Shown here: in pieces, positions 44,061 through 53,977 of the stretch
How positions within the stretch are numbered: the stretch's first letter is position 1
Layout of the letters: every line of letters starts with the position of its first letter
Source of the DNA: Thalassobius sp. I31.1
Lineage (GTDB): Bacteria > Pseudomonadota > Alphaproteobacteria > Rhodobacterales > Rhodobacteraceae
Reading direction: 5' to 3'
Assembly: GCF_003031585.1 (NCBI RefSeq)
Contig: NZ_PWAA01000003.1
Span: 1 to 64,000 of the forward strand
Length of the DNA stretch: 64,000 nucleotides
The notes under the pieces: model-generated
Databases searched by the model: none
The model's input: the letters and a program-made list of their open reading frames with translations, nothing else
What the model was told of the DNA's origin: nothing
Made by a program: the position numbers and the translations under genes

Positions 44061-44987
44061 ATGGCTGTGCAGGACAAACCCACTTGTTTTCAGGACATCA
44101 TCCTGAGACTCCAAAGCTACTGGGCTTCCAAAGGCTGTGCCATCATGCAGCCCTATGACATGGAAGTGGGTGCGGGGACGTTTCATCCGGCGACAACGCT
44201 GCGCTCGCTTGGGACACAGCCCTGGGCTGCGGCCTATGTGCAGCCGTCTCGCCGTCCGACGGATGGGCGCTATGGTGAAAACCCGAACCGTCTGCAGCAT
44301 TACTACCAGTATCAGGTGCTGATCAAACCCAGCCCGCCCAATCTTCAGGAACTCTATCTGGGGTCGCTGGAAGCCATCGGCGTCGACATGGAAATGCACG
44401 ACATCCGTTTTGTTGAGGATGACTGGGAAAGCCCGACGCTGGGTGCCTGGGGTCTTGGCTGGGAAGTCTGGTGTGACGGCATGGAAGTCAGCCAGTTCAC
44501 CTATTTCCAACAGGTCGGCGGGCATGACTGCACGCCTGTGTCTGGTGAGCTGACCTATGGCCTGGAACGCCTGGCGATGTATGTGCTGGGCGTCGATCAC
44601 GTGATGGATATGCCGTTTAACGATCCGCAAAGCCCGATCGCCCTGTCTTATGGGGATGTGTTTAAGCAGACCGAAGAAGAATACGCCCGCTGGAACTTTG
44701 ATGTGGCGAACACGGATGTTCTTCTGCGCCACTTTGAAGAGGCAGAGGCGGAATGCGAGGCTATTCTCGCCCAGGAGCACGATGACCCTAAAACCGGCAA
44801 GCGCATCATCATGGCGCATCCGGCGTATGACCAATGCATCAAGGCCAGCCACATCTTCAACCTGCTGGATGCCCGTGGCGTGATTTCCGTGACAGAACGC
44901 CAGGCCTATATTGGTCGGGTGCGTGCGCTGTCCAAGCAATGTGCGGATGCATTTGTGCTGACCAAAGCCGGTGGCGCTGCGGCTTAA
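44061..44987 (+). CDS. glyQ: Glycyl-tRNA synthetase alpha subunit
   Basis: A 308-residue catalytic subunit of the alpha2beta2 glycyl-tRNA synthetase. Family motifs: [20 protein letters not shown], the [15 protein letters not shown] binding segment, [20 protein letters not shown] and [20 protein letters not shown]. In most relatives glyS (beta subunit) lies close downstream; here the next gene is an unrelated SMI1/KNR4-like protein and glyS is not in the window. A good promoter lies upstream. Its stop is 13 bases before the next ATG. Confidence 0.97.
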   Translation: MAVQDKPTCFQDIILRLQSYWASKGCAIMQPYDMEVGAGTFHPATTLRSLGTQPWAAAYVQPSRRPTDGRYGENPNRLQHYYQYQVLIKPSPPNLQELYLGSLEAIGVDMEMHDIRFVEDDWESPTLGAWGLGWEVWCDGMEVSQFTYFQQVGGHDCTPVSGELTYGLERLAMYVLGVDHVMDMPFNDPQSPIALSYGDVFKQTEEEYARWNFDVANTDVLLRHFEEAEAECEAILAQEHDDPKTGKRIIMAHPAYDQCIKASHIFNLLDARGVISVTERQAYIGRVRALSKQCADAFVLTKAGGAAA

Positions 44988-44997
44988 GGCCAGAGGC

Positions 44998-45597
44998 ATG
45001 GAATTTCGGGACATAAGCTGGACAGGCGGGGCGGTTGACAATCTGCCTCTGCTTGCAAAGCTGCCCGAAGAATTGCGCGACCTGTTGAAACAGAAGAACG
45101 GCTTTATTCAATTTGGTGGCGGATTGCATGTTCGGGGCATTTGTCAGGAACTGGAGTGGCACTCGCTTGAGGAAGCCTGGACGGGACAAACGGCCTTTCA
45201 CACTGCTTATGAAGTCGTCCGTGCTGAATGGATTCCTTTTGCGCAGGATTGCGTTGGGGATCAGTTTTTTCTGGCCGACGGGGAGGTTATCCGGCTGTTG
45301 GCTGAAAGCGGAGACATCGAACTTACCGGGCTGGGGTTGATGGCATTTTTGCATGAAGCTGCACAGGATCCGGTTGAATTTCTGGCGCTTCAGCCTTTGC
45401 TTCGTCTTCAGGCCGAAAGCGGTAATCTGGAGCCGGGAAATCTGATCCACGTCTGGCCGCCCTATTGCACCAGAGAGGCGGCAGAGGGTGTATCTCTGAG
45501 AGCCGTTTCTGCTGTGGAATTACATTGTTTTCACAAGAGTTTTGCAGCAGTGCTTCCTGAGGATGGGCAACAGGTGGAGGTTAAGGTTGGTCCCTGA
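44998..45597 (+). CDS. SMI1/KNR4 (SUKH)-like protein
   Basis: A 199-residue protein starting MEFRDISWTGGAVDNLPLLA. The pattern of an N-terminal helix with LPEELRDLLKQKNGFIQFGG, then WIPFAQDCVGDQFFLADGEV and the later LGLMAFLHEAAQDP, is that of the SUKH superfamily (SMI1/KNR4). Many bacterial members are immunity proteins for polymorphic toxins, others are of unknown role. No toxin gene is adjacent. It follows glyQ by 10 bases and is probably co-transcribed with it. Confidence 0.75.
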   Translation: MEFRDISWTGGAVDNLPLLAKLPEELRDLLKQKNGFIQFGGGLHVRGICQELEWHSLEEAWTGQTAFHTAYEVVRAEWIPFAQDCVGDQFFLADGEVIRLLAESGDIELTGLGLMAFLHEAAQDPVEFLALQPLLRLQAESGNLEPGNLIHVWPPYCTREAAEGVSLRAVSAVELHCFHKSFAAVLPEDGQQVEVKVGP

Positions 45598-45605
45598 CCG
45601 GTGGC

Positions 45606-45652
45606 CCCGTTTTCTTTGAAAGAAAACGGGACGGAAACTTTGAAAGTTTCCG
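45606..45652. repeat. Two adjacent perfect palindromes
   Basis: CCCGTTTTCTTT (45606-45617) is the reverse complement of 45619-45630, and CGGAAACTTT (45632-45641) that of 45643-45652; each has a single G at the centre. Both share a central TTTGAAA. They lie between convergent genes ending at 45597 and 45710 and could act as terminators in both directions or be a small repetitive element. Confidence 0.7.
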
Positions 45653-45709
45653 GACGCCCCTGAAGATGAAGCTCCTGCCGGGTGTCGGCAGGGCTTTGTT
45701 ATGTCAGAT

Positions 45710-46681
45710 TTACTTCACCGCATCTTTCATAGCGTCTTCGCCCTTTTTCCAGAGGTTGCCCTGCCAGAGTTCTTCAAGGCCGGTTTCACCGCTTGCACCT
45801 TTTGTGGTCAGGTAATCGTAGTAAGATGTGGGCTTGTGGCCGGTGAGGTTGTAAAAATCCGGGCTGCAGCGGGTGTAGAAACCGTTGGTGAGATATTCAA
45901 AGAACTCTGCCCGGGTGCTGCCAAAATCAGCTTCGAAGTCTGTCATGCTTTGCGGCACATAAGTAATGTCTTTGTTCATGGCGCGGCCAAGGTCGGTGGC
46001 GATTTCTGCCATGTTCTGGGGCGCGGGGCCTGTGATGTCATAGAACTTATTGCCATGGCGCGCGGGGCCTTCCGTCAGAACGACGGCTGCGGCTTCGGCG
46101 ATGTCGCGAGTGGCGACAAATGAATTGCGGATATGACCCAGGGGGTTGCTGAATGTGCCCTTGCTTTCAATCTCTTCGCAGTCGGTCTTCAGCAGGTGGT
46201 TCATGAAAAAGTTGTTGCGCAGGGCGGTGACGTTCAGCCCTTCGTCAATCAGGGATTTTTCACCCCACCAGTAATGCTGCAGCATCAGAGGAACAGCCGC
46301 GCCGGGACGGGAGGCATGGGTATCGGCATCATAAGACGCCGTGTTCGTATCCGCGCCCATGCAGCTGATACGCACCACATGTGTGATCGCCTCTTTGCGG
46401 CGGCCAAGTTCCTTGCTGAAGTTCAGGTGACCTTCTAGCATAGGGTCAAGCGAGGCCGAATAAACCGCAGAAACGCCGTCAAGTGCGGCATCCCAGGTGG
46501 CGGGATCAGAGAGATCAAACTTTACGACCTCATCGGCACCAAGAGATTTCAGCATCTCGACTTTATCTTCGCTGAAGTAACAGGCGCGCACAGTGAAATC
46601 CCCGGCCTGGGCCAGGCGGGCGACCAGCTCACGACCAATACGGCCGGTGGCGGATGTGATAAGAACGGTAGGGCGGGACAT
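45710..46681 (-). CDS. NmrA-like NAD(P)-binding protein
   Basis: A 323-residue Rossmann-fold protein of the atypical short-chain dehydrogenase/NmrA group. It opens MSRPTVLITSATGRIGRELV with the TGRIGRE nucleotide-binding loop, which in this group is TGxxG. The typical Tyr-Lys catalytic pair of classical short-chain dehydrogenases is not evident, so it may act as a redox sensor or a quinone/isoflavone-type reductase. The ATG at 46681 is preferred as the first residue of the Rossmann fold; upstream in-frame codons look like leader sequence. It is monocistronic. Confidence 0.85.
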   Translation of the reverse strand: MSRPTVLITSATGRIGRELVARLAQAGDFTVRACYFSEDKVEMLKSLGADEVVKFDLSDPATWDAALDGVSAVYSASLDPMLEGHLNFSKELGRRKEAITHVVRISCMGADTNTASYDADTHASRPGAAVPLMLQHYWWGEKSLIDEGLNVTALRNNFFMNHLLKTDCEEIESKGTFSNPLGHIRNSFVATRDIAEAAAVVLTEGPARHGNKFYDITGPAPQNMAEIATDLGRAMNKDITYVPQSMTDFEADFGSTRAEFFEYLTNGFYTRCSPDFYNLTGHKPTSYYDYLTTKGASGETGLEELWQGNLWKKGEDAMKDAVK

Positions 46682-46795
46682 TGGGGGACTCCATCTTAGG
46701 TTTTCAGTGGGTCTGGGTGGCAACGCTGTTTCAGGCAAGATCCTGATTTAGGGTGCGCATAAGTCCAGTTTATGCCCTGGGCGTATTGCCAGTCT

Positions 46796-47422
46796 TCAGG
46801 CCCTTGGCGGGCGGGATTTATAGACGGGCATGCTCCAGCCGAAGATCATGGAACCTGCACGCAGGCTGAAAGTAACAAGGCCGGAAGCAAGTGCAACATA
46901 TGCAACCGTAAGGCCGGCCGAGCTGGCCAGCACTGTGGCGGCAGAACCGGCAAGGGTGCAGGTGGCGTATAACTCGCCTTTTTTCAGGATCAGGGGCACT
47001 TCGTTTGACACGACATCCCGCATCAGGCCGCCCATGCTGCCGGTGATGATGCCCATCACAATGACGACGGGCGCAGGCTGGTTCAGCGCCTGTGCCAGGC
47101 CCGATCCTGCAGATACGGTAATGCCAAGTGCAAATGCATCCAGCCAAAGCAATAGTTTATAACGGCTTTCAAACAGGTGGGCCGTGAAAAACACAAGCAA
47201 AGCTGCCCCGCAGGCCACGCCCAGATAAGAGGGACGTTCAAGCCAGAAGACCGGGTTCCGATCAAGCAATACATCACGCAGCGTACCGCCCCCGACCGCC
47301 GTCAGGCTGGCAAAGAAGCAAAACCCGACGATATCCAGCTGGGCACGGCTGGCGACAAGCGCACCAGTCAGAGCAAAAACAAAGACCGAAGCAAAATCCA
47401 GCAGGGTAAAAAGGGTCATCAC
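46796..47422 (-). CDS. TRIC/UPF0126 family membrane protein
   Basis: A 208-residue inner-membrane protein of seven helices built from two three-helix repeats. The family motifs AVGGGTLRDVLLDRNPVFWL (repeat 1) and ITGSMGGLMRDVVSNEVPLI (repeat 2) are both present. Bacterial members resemble trimeric intracellular cation channels. Physiological ion and role here are unknown. It is transcribed in the same direction as the NmrA-like gene, 114 bases upstream of it. Confidence 0.9.
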   Translation of the reverse strand: MMTLFTLLDFASVFVFALTGALVASRAQLDIVGFCFFASLTAVGGGTLRDVLLDRNPVFWLERPSYLGVACGAALLVFFTAHLFESRYKLLLWLDAFALGITVSAGSGLAQALNQPAPVVIVMGIITGSMGGLMRDVVSNEVPLILKKGELYATCTLAGSAATVLASSAGLTVAYVALASGLVTFSLRAGSMIFGWSMPVYKSRPPRA

Positions 47423-47576
47423 AAGGCTCCGTCAGGGCAGGGGTTCAGAAGGCATATCCTGAGAAAGACCGCCTGTCACGTTGCATTGCTGTTCATAGCG
47501 CACCGTCATCTTGCGGCCATACTTTGGGCACAAAGGAAAATTAATTTTCCCGCATAGGATGAAGCCGGGGGCATAT

Positions 47577-48788
47577 ATGTTTGGAATTTTGAAGCGTCAG
47601 AAGCCTGAACCGGCGTTGCAGGAAATCTACCTGTCAGAAGAAGCGCTTGCGCCGGATGCCCCGCATTACAGTGTGATGATGGGCATTGTAGATTACACCA
47701 ATGCGGTGATGCACAGCGCTTTGTATAAGGTTGGTGAATTCCCGGAAGAAGCTTACTGCCTTTATAATGCGGATTACTATATGGGCGAGGTGCTGCAGAA
47801 CGGGCATTCCCGCTATCTGATGAATGATCGCAATTCCGGTGCGGATGAAAGTTCACTGCATTATGCGTTGCGCGCGATGGAAATGATTGGCTGTGCAGAG
47901 TTGCAGCAGATCCTTCAGGAACTGGCAGACTGGGTTGCTGCGAACCCTGAGGAAGCGGCGCAGCAGAATGGTGTGACCCATTGGGCAGAGGCGCTGGAAC
48001 TTCTGGATGAACGGTTCTACGCGTTGAATGAAGAAGATTTCTATCATGTGGTGCGGCGCTGGGCGGAAGATAATGTGGGGGTTCTTTTCCTGCCAGCAGA
48101 AGCAGTGCGTGATGCCTTAACCGTTCTGCCGGATCTGAATCCACGTTTTGCAAACCGTCAGCGCACCAATTCGATTGCCGCGCTTGATGCCGGACTGACG
48201 ACCGATACAGTGTCGTATTTCCGGGCCTGTATGGCAGGGATGGTCCGGGGGGAGCAGTTTTTCGAGGTTCGTGCAGTGTCGGGAGGAAAGCCCAGCCCGT
48301 TTTTCGATCACAGTGCACCGGGGGCTGATTATACGCGTGGGGACAGGCAATTGTGGCGATTGGTTGCCAATGCAGATGGGGACCTGTCCGGGCAATATGC
48401 GGGCGACAGTGTTGATATGTTTGTGCGGGACCCTTCGAACGGAGAACTTGGACAGATTGCAGAATGCGATATAGCGGTTGCACAGCGACATCGTGAACTG
48501 GCCGGGCGATATAAACCAGGGCGTTTTGCCTGGAGCCTTCTGAAAGCTGCGACACCGGACGATCCCCCGGCGTTTCTCAGTTTTCTGATGCCTGCAGATA
48601 CGCCTGATGAACTGCCGGAACATTACGCGTTTTACGGTGTGACCGCACAAAGCGGTGTGCAGTATAAAATGCTTCTGGACGGGGAAGAGGCCGCACTCTT
48701 TTTATGGCCGGATGGCGAACTGTTCAGCAAGATTTCCGGTTCAGAATACCGCGGACTTCTGAAAGAAGATCTGAGCAGGTTGATCTGA
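47577..48788 (+). CDS. DUF4375-like (DMP19-type) protein
   Basis: A 403-residue protein starting MFGILKRQKPEPALQEIYLS. The region about 20-170 resembles DUF4375: NAVMHSALYKVGEFPEEAYC, then YYMGEVLQNGHSRYLMNDRN. The region about 200-403 is of unknown fold. DUF4375 members include DMP19-like proteins and some immunity-type genes. No membrane segments or signal peptide. The ATG at 47577 is preferred; upstream in-frame codons overlap the promoter region shared with the divergent TRIC gene. It ends 335 bases before the nuo operon. Confidence 0.7.
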   Translation: MFGILKRQKPEPALQEIYLSEEALAPDAPHYSVMMGIVDYTNAVMHSALYKVGEFPEEAYCLYNADYYMGEVLQNGHSRYLMNDRNSGADESSLHYALRAMEMIGCAELQQILQELADWVAANPEEAAQQNGVTHWAEALELLDERFYALNEEDFYHVVRRWAEDNVGVLFLPAEAVRDALTVLPDLNPRFANRQRTNSIAALDAGLTTDTVSYFRACMAGMVRGEQFFEVRAVSGGKPSPFFDHSAPGADYTRGDRQLWRLVANADGDLSGQYAGDSVDMFVRDPSNGELGQIAECDIAVAQRHRELAGRYKPGRFAWSLLKAATPDDPPAFLSFLMPADTPDELPEHYAFYGVTAQSGVQYKMLLDGEEAALFLWPDGELFSKISGSEYRGLLKEDLSRLI

Positions 48789-49123
48789 CCTGGCAAGATC
48801 TTCAGGGTTATAATACCGCATTTCAGATGTCGTAAGAGAGCTTCAGAGAGTCGGTCAGATTGTCGTTCCGGCTTTTGCCCTGATCCATTTCGTCACGTTA
48901 CGGTCAGTTTTTTGTGTGGAGTATCCTGGAGAAAGACCAGGATAATGCCAGAATTCCTATATTTTTAAGGAAAAATTCAGTTTCCTGGTGGAATTGTAGC
49001 CGCGTTACAAAAACTGAAAAACTCCCTGCCAGAAGGGCCCTGCGCATTGACCCTGAAAGCGGGCAGGTTTAAACCCATTGCCAACCAGGCACGCGTTGCT
49101 TTCACGCTACCAAGGAGCCAGAT
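48789..49123 (+). promoter_or_regulatory. Upstream region of the nuo operon
   Basis: A 335-base gap with no gene. It contains a hairpin TATCCTGG (48922-48929) paired with CCAGGATA (48937-48944), which could end the preceding gene's transcript, then an AT-rich part around 48958-48990 where a nuo promoter would be expected; I cannot pick -35 and -10 hexamers with confidence. AAGGAG (49112-49117) is the nuoA ribosome-binding site. Confidence 0.5.
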
Positions 49124-49489
49124 GTGCAAGACCTTCTGAGAGAATACCTCCCGATCCTGATTTTCCTGGGACTGGCAATTGCGATTGGGCTTATCCTGAT
49201 CCTTGCTGCTGTCGTCCTGGCGGTCCGTAATCCTGACCCTGAAAAAGTATCTGCCTATGAATGCGGATTTAACGCATTTGATGATGCGCGGATGAAGTTT
49301 GATGTGCGGTTCTACCTTGTGTCGATCCTCTTCATCATTTTTGACCTTGAGATCGCGTTCCTCTTCCCATGGGCTGTCGCCTTTGGTGATCTGGGGCTGC
49401 TTGGGTTCTGGTCCATGATGGTCTTCCTCGGGGTTCTGACCATTGGCTTTGCTTACGAATGGAAGAAGGGGGCTCTGGAATGGGAGTGA
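49124..49489 (+). CDS. nuoA: NADH-quinone oxidoreductase subunit A
   Basis: A 121-residue membrane subunit of complex I with three helices. The second loop has the conserved [20 protein letters not shown], next to the quinone channel. It starts at GTG 49124: the ATG two bases earlier would stop after five codons, and AAGGAG sits 7 bases before the GTG. First gene of the operon. Its last codons overlap the nuoB start. Confidence 0.96.
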   Translation: MQDLLREYLPILIFLGLAIAIGLILILAAVVLAVRNPDPEKVSAYECGFNAFDDARMKFDVRFYLVSILFIIFDLEIAFLFPWAVAFGDLGLLGFWSMMVFLGVLTIGFAYEWKKGALEWE

Positions 49490-50007
49490 TGGCAGCTACA
49501 GCGGGCGAAGATCGTTCTGTCGCCACCGAAGCCCTGAACAAAGAACTGCAGGATAAAGGTTTTATCTTGACGTCTACAGAAGATGTGATCAACTGGGCGC
49601 GTACCGGTTCCCTGCACTGGATGACCTTTGGTCTGGCCTGTTGCGCGGTTGAGATGATGCACACATCCATGCCGCGTTATGACCTGGAACGCTATGGCAC
49701 AGCACCGCGTGCGTCCCCGCGTCAGTCTGACCTTATGATCGTTGCCGGCACGCTGACCAACAAAATGGCGCCCGCGCTGCGCAAAGTGTATGACCAGATG
49801 CCTGAACCACGCTATGTGATTTCCATGGGGTCCTGCGCGAATGGCGGCGGTTATTATCACTACAGCTATTCTGTTGTGCGCGGCTGTGACCGTGTGGTGC
49901 CTGTGGATGTCTATGTGCCCGGATGCCCGCCGACAGCGGAAGCGCTGATGTATGGTATTCTGCAACTGCAGCGCAAAATCCGCCGCACCGGCACCATCGC
50001 GCGATAA
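49480..50007 (+). CDS. nuoB: NADH-quinone oxidoreductase subunit B
   Basis: A 175-residue subunit that holds the N2 4Fe-4S cluster, the last cluster before quinone. Ligands are in [11 protein letters not shown] (tandem Cys), MGSCANGG and [11 protein letters not shown]. Start at ATG 49480 ([13 protein letters not shown]) is preferred as the family N-terminus; it lies within the last codons of nuoA, an 10-base overlap. ATG 49489, overlapping the nuoA stop as TGATG, is a possible alternative. Confidence 0.96.
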   Translation: MGVMAATAGEDRSVATEALNKELQDKGFILTSTEDVINWARTGSLHWMTFGLACCAVEMMHTSMPRYDLERYGTAPRASPRQSDLMIVAGTLTNKMAPALRKVYDQMPEPRYVISMGSCANGGGYYHYSYSVVRGCDRVVPVDVYVPGCPPTAEALMYGILQLQRKIRRTGTIAR

Positions 50008-50019
50008 GGGGATCTGAAA

Positions 50020-50643
50020 ATGAATGAAGCCCAGAAAAACGCGTTGAATGAACTTGGCGCATATCTTGAGCTGAAACAGCCGGATGCAGTGATTTCATAT
50101 GATGTGTCAGACCATGGTGAACTGACCATTGGTGTGGCCCCGTCCGAAATCGTTGGGTTTGTTGAGTTTCTGAAAAATGACCGTCAATGTCAGTTTTCCA
50201 GTCTCATCGACATCACAGCGGTGGATTATCCGTCCCGCGAAAAGCGGTTTGATGTGATCTATCACTTCCTGTCCATGTATCAGAACCATCGCATTCGCCT
50301 GCGCGCGCAGCTGCGTGAAGAGGAAATGATTGCCTCTGTTGTGCCTGTGCACCCAAGCGCCAACTGGTTTGAACGTGAAGTGTTCGATATGTTCGGCATT
50401 CTCTTTTCGGGCCACCCGGATCTGCGCCGTATTCTGACAGATTATGGTTTCCGTGGTCATCCGCTGAAGAAAGACTTCCCGACCACTGGTTATACCGAAG
50501 TGCGCTACGACGAAGAACTGAAACGTGTGGTTTATGAACCTGTGAACCTTGTGCAGGAATACCGACAGTTTGATTTCATGTCCCCCTGGGAAGGTGCAGA
50601 ATACATTCTGCCGGGTGATGAGAAGAAAGAGGCGAAAGGCTGA
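50020..50643 (+). CDS. nuoC: NADH-quinone oxidoreductase subunit C
   Basis: A 207-residue 30-kDa-type subunit of the complex I peripheral arm. The signature [20 protein letters not shown], then [20 protein letters not shown], is complete. It begins 12 bases after nuoB. Its TGA overlaps the sulfotransferase ATG as TGATG at 50641-50645, so the normal nuoC-nuoD junction is interrupted by that inserted gene. Confidence 0.97.
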   Translation: MNEAQKNALNELGAYLELKQPDAVISYDVSDHGELTIGVAPSEIVGFVEFLKNDRQCQFSSLIDITAVDYPSREKRFDVIYHFLSMYQNHRIRLRAQLREEEMIASVVPVHPSANWFEREVFDMFGILFSGHPDLRRILTDYGFRGHPLKKDFPTTGYTEVRYDEELKRVVYEPVNLVQEYRQFDFMSPWEGAEYILPGDEKKEAKG

Positions 50644-51533
50644 TGACGGATCAGGCAATGTTCATGTTTGGGATAGGCGCGACGAAGGCGGGGACCAGCT
50701 GGCTCTACCGCTATCTCTGCGCGCACCCGGATTGTGCGATGCCTGCGACGAAAGAGCTGCATTATTTCGACACAACATCTGAGCATGACCTGGATGGGAC
50801 GATCCGTGATCTTGAGCGTCAGGAACGCCAGATCGCCTGGAATGCAGAGCGCAAAGAAGGGCTGGAACAGGCTTTGCGCTTTATGAAAGTGGAAGGGCTG
50901 AAGCGCCTGCGCAAGATGCTGAAGGCGCCCCGGACTGACGATCAGGCTTATCGGGAATTTATGCTGAGCCACTTTGAAGAAGGGGCAAAGCTGACAGGCG
51001 ATATCACGCCATCCTATGCTTTGCTGCCAGCCGCGCGCTTGTCGGACATGGTAGGTATGGCTGCTGAAACCCGCTTTATTTACATCCTGCGTGATCCGGT
51101 TGACCGGCTTTGGTCCCATGTTCGTATGGTTGCCAGAAGACAGGCCGAAGAAGGCCAGCCCCTGCACCCTGTGGCCACTCGTATTCTGGAAAATGTGATC
51201 CATAAAAAGATGCGCCCGGCCATGCTTGCGCGATCTGATTATGCTGGAATTCTCGAAAAACTTGATCAGGCTATTCCTCGGGAAAACCTGAAGATTGTCT
51301 TTTTCGAAGATATGTTCAGAGAAAAGACGATCCGTGACATCTGTGAATTTCTGAACATCAGCTATCACCCGGCTGATCTTAAGAAAAAGGTGCATGCCGG
51401 GCAGGCTGTGGCTTTGGATCCGGAACTGAAAGTTGCAGCGCGTGCGCTGCTGGATGACCAGTATCAGGCAATGGAGCGCCGTTTTGGCGATCTGCCGAAC
51501 CGCTGGAAACGTGATTTTGCGAAGGTAGCATGA
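50643..51533 (+). CDS. Sulfotransferase family protein inside the nuo operon
   Basis: A 296-residue enzyme of the PAPS-dependent sulfotransferase superfamily. The 5'-phosphosulfate loop is [12 protein letters not shown] (residues 10-21), and the 3'-phosphate motif is [15 protein letters not shown] (145-159). The region between is helical. The acceptor is unknown; relatives act on sugars, lipids or proteins. It has no signal peptide. It overlaps nuoC as TGATG and nuoD within ATGATGATG, so it is translationally coupled to both. No complex I function for a sulfotransferase is known to me. Confidence 0.88.
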   Translation: MTDQAMFMFGIGATKAGTSWLYRYLCAHPDCAMPATKELHYFDTTSEHDLDGTIRDLERQERQIAWNAERKEGLEQALRFMKVEGLKRLRKMLKAPRTDDQAYREFMLSHFEEGAKLTGDITPSYALLPAARLSDMVGMAAETRFIYILRDPVDRLWSHVRMVARRQAEEGQPLHPVATRILENVIHKKMRPAMLARSDYAGILEKLDQAIPRENLKIVFFEDMFREKTIRDICEFLNISYHPADLKKKVHAGQAVALDPELKVAARALLDDQYQAMERRFGDLPNRWKRDFAKVA

Positions 51534-52756
51534 TGATGGACGGAACAGGCAAGTTTGACGATGTTCGCACAGGCGAACAGCAGATCCGTAACTTCAACAT
51601 CAACTTTGGTCCGCAACACCCTGCGGCCCACGGTGTGTTGCGTCTGGTGCTGGAACTGGACGGTGAGATTGTAGAACGCTGCGATCCCCATATCGGCTTG
51701 TTGCACCGTGGCACTGAAAAGCTGATGGAAAGCCGGACGTATCTGCAGAACCTGCCGTATTTCGACCGGCTGGATTATGTGGCACCAATGAACCAGGAAC
51801 ATGCCTGGTGTCTGGCGATTGAAAAACTGACAGGCACAGAAGTGCCCCGTCGCGGCAGCCTGATCCGCGTGCTGTATTCCGAAATTGGCCGTATCCTGAA
51901 CCACCTGCTGAATGTCACCACACAGGCGATGGACGTGGGCGCGCTGACGCCGCCGCTTTGGGGTTTTGAGGAACGTGAAAAACTGATGGTGTTTTATGAG
52001 CGCGCCTGTGGTGCGCGTCTGCACGCCAACTATTTCCGTCCGGGCGGTGTGCATCAGGATCTGCCTGATGATCTGCTGGATGACATTGAGGAATGGTGCG
52101 GCACCTTCCCCGCGGTTCTGGAAGACATCGACGGGCTGCTGACGGAAAACCGGATCTTTAAGCAACGGAATGCGGATATCGGCATCGTCACCGAGAAAGA
52201 TATTCTCGACTGGAGCTTTTCTGGTGTGATGGTGCGCGGTTCCGGCTTTGCCTGGGATCTGCGTCGCGCGCAGCCTTATGAATGCTACGATGAGTTTGAA
52301 TTTGACATTCCTGTCGGCAAAAGCGGCGATTGTTATGACCGCTATCTGTGCCGCATGGAAGAAATGCGTCAGTCTCTGCGGATCATGCTGCAGGCGATTG
52401 AGAAACTGCGCGCCCCGGAAGGGCAGGGCGATGTGATGGCCCGTGGCAAGCTGAGCCCGCCAAAGCGTGGCGATATGAAAACTTCAATGGAAGCGCTGAT
52501 CCACCACTTTAAACTTTATTCCGAAGGCTTCCATGTGCCTGCGGGTGAGGTTTACGCCGCTGTTGAAGCGCCCAAGGGTGAATTTGGCGTCTTCCTGGTG
52601 GCTGATGGATCCAACAAACCTTACCGCGCCAAAATCCGTGCGCCCGGGTATCTGCATCTGCAGGCGATGGATCATGTCGCTGGTGGCCACCAGCTGGCCG
52701 ACGTGGCGGCGATCATCGGCACCATGGACGTTGTGTTCGGGGAGATCGACCGTTGA
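51530..52756 (+). CDS. nuoD: NADH-quinone oxidoreductase subunit D
   Basis: A 408-residue 49-kDa-type subunit that forms the quinone site with NuoB. It has [20 protein letters not shown] near the N-terminus, the hydrogenase-like [20 protein letters not shown] and the C-terminal [12 protein letters not shown]. Three consecutive in-frame ATGs (51530, 51533, 51536) leave the start open; 51530 overlaps the preceding stop. It ends in TGATG, coupling to a tiny frame before nuoE. Confidence 0.97.
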   Translation: MMMDGTGKFDDVRTGEQQIRNFNINFGPQHPAAHGVLRLVLELDGEIVERCDPHIGLLHRGTEKLMESRTYLQNLPYFDRLDYVAPMNQEHAWCLAIEKLTGTEVPRRGSLIRVLYSEIGRILNHLLNVTTQAMDVGALTPPLWGFEEREKLMVFYERACGARLHANYFRPGGVHQDLPDDLLDDIEEWCGTFPAVLEDIDGLLTENRIFKQRNADIGIVTEKDILDWSFSGVMVRGSGFAWDLRRAQPYECYDEFEFDIPVGKSGDCYDRYLCRMEEMRQSLRIMLQAIEKLRAPEGQGDVMARGKLSPPKRGDMKTSMEALIHHFKLYSEGFHVPAGEVYAAVEAPKGEFGVFLVADGSNKPYRAKIRAPGYLHLQAMDHVAGGHQLADVAAIIGTMDVVFGEIDR

Positions 52757-52812
52757 TGACCTGCCACAGCCCAATGCATATTGAATACCTTTCTGAGGAG
52801 GCCAGCGCCTGA
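52756..52812 (+). CDS. 18-residue frame bridging nuoD and nuoE
   Basis: ATG 52756 overlaps the nuoD TGA and opens 18 codons ([18 protein letters not shown]) to a TGA that overlaps the nuoE ATG at 52812. It thus fills the 55-base gap exactly with TGATG overlaps at both ends, a layout expected of translational coupling. The peptide has no recognisable feature, and it contains the nuoE ribosome-binding site GAGGAGG. It may be functional as a coupling leader or may be chance. Confidence 0.35.
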   Translation: MTCHSPMHIEYLSEEASA

Positions 52813-53948
52813 TGCTACGCCGTCTACATCATACCCAGCCAGAAAGCTTTGCTTTCACGCCAGAGAACCTTGCATGGGCCACGGCGCAGCTGACGAAATA
52901 CCCTGAGGGGCGCGAAGCCAGTGCGATTATTCCGCTCTTGTGGCGCGCACAGGAACAGGAAGGCTGGCTGTCTAAGCCGGCGCTTGAATATGTCGCGGAC
53001 ATGCTGGGCATGGCCTATATTCGGGCGCTGGAAGTTGCGTCTTTCTACTTTATGTTTCAGATGCAACCAACTGGTTCCATTGCACATGTTCAGGTCTGCG
53101 GCACCACGTCCTGCATGATCTGCGGTGCGGAAAGCCTGATTGAAGTCTGCCAGGAAATGATTGCGGCGAACCCGCATGACTTGTCCGAAGACGGAAAGTT
53201 TTCCTGGGAAGAAGTTGAATGCCTGGGCGCCTGTTCCAACGCGCCGATGGTGCAGATTGGCAAGGATTTCTATGAAGATCTGACGCCTGAGATGCTGCGC
53301 GATATTCTGACACGTCTGGGCAAAGGTGACGTGCCGCTGCCAGGTCCGCAGAATGGCCGGTATGGCTGTGAACCTGCGGGTGGTCCCGTGGTTCTGGGCG
53401 AGGGCAATGATGCCCGTGCAGATCACAATGGGTCTGTGCAGATTGCGTCTGACATTGGCGAGACAGTGAAGCGCATTGACGGGACAGAAGTTCCGTTGAC
53501 TGCGCCATGGACCGACCGTGGTGGTCGTCCGCGTAATGGCGAAGCGGCCCCGGCTGAATTTATGACCGCGGCGAAACAGGCTGCGGCTGAGAAGAAGGCC
53601 GCGAAACCGGCTGCGAAGAAAGCTGCACCGAAGGTGGAAGATGCGCCTGCGGCGGATGTGGCTGAGAAGAAACCACGCACCATGAAAGCGCCACGCAAAG
53701 CCGGTACGGATGATCTGAAACAGCTGAAGGGTGTTGGTCCTAAGCTGGAAGAGACCCTGAATGAACTGGGCTTCTGGCATTTTGATCAGATTGCTAAATG
53801 GGGTGCTGCGGAAATCGCATGGGTGGATAGCCGCCTGAAATTTAAGGGCCGTATTGAACGGGACGGATGGATTGAGCAGGCTGAAAAGCTTGCAGCTGGC
53901 GAAGAGACTGAATTCTCTGCGCGCGTAAAAAAGGGCAAAATATACTGA
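52812..53948 (+). CDS. nuoE: NADH-quinone oxidoreductase subunit E with HhH-like C-terminal extension
   Basis: A 378-residue protein, about 160-210 residues longer than typical NuoE. Residues about 15-180 are the 24-kDa domain holding 2Fe-2S cluster N1a (Cys96, Cys101, Cys137, Cys141). Residues 230-295 are an Ala/Lys-rich linker. Residues 299-378 form an added domain with [19 protein letters not shown], a helix-hairpin-helix GVGPK motif, as in COG3743-type domains. The same 80-residue domain closes the next gene, with 63 of 80 positions identical by my alignment. The extension is not needed for cluster binding; its role is unknown. Confidence 0.93.
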   Translation: MLRRLHHTQPESFAFTPENLAWATAQLTKYPEGREASAIIPLLWRAQEQEGWLSKPALEYVADMLGMAYIRALEVASFYFMFQMQPTGSIAHVQVCGTTSCMICGAESLIEVCQEMIAANPHDLSEDGKFSWEEVECLGACSNAPMVQIGKDFYEDLTPEMLRDILTRLGKGDVPLPGPQNGRYGCEPAGGPVVLGEGNDARADHNGSVQIASDIGETVKRIDGTEVPLTAPWTDRGGRPRNGEAAPAEFMTAAKQAAAEKKAAKPAAKKAAPKVEDAPAADVAEKKPRTMKAPRKAGTDDLKQLKGVGPKLEETLNELGFWHFDQIAKWGAAEIAWVDSRLKFKGRIERDGWIEQAEKLAAGEETEFSARVKKGKIY

Positions 53949-53977
53949 GTTTAAGCAATCACTGAGGGAGAGAGAGA

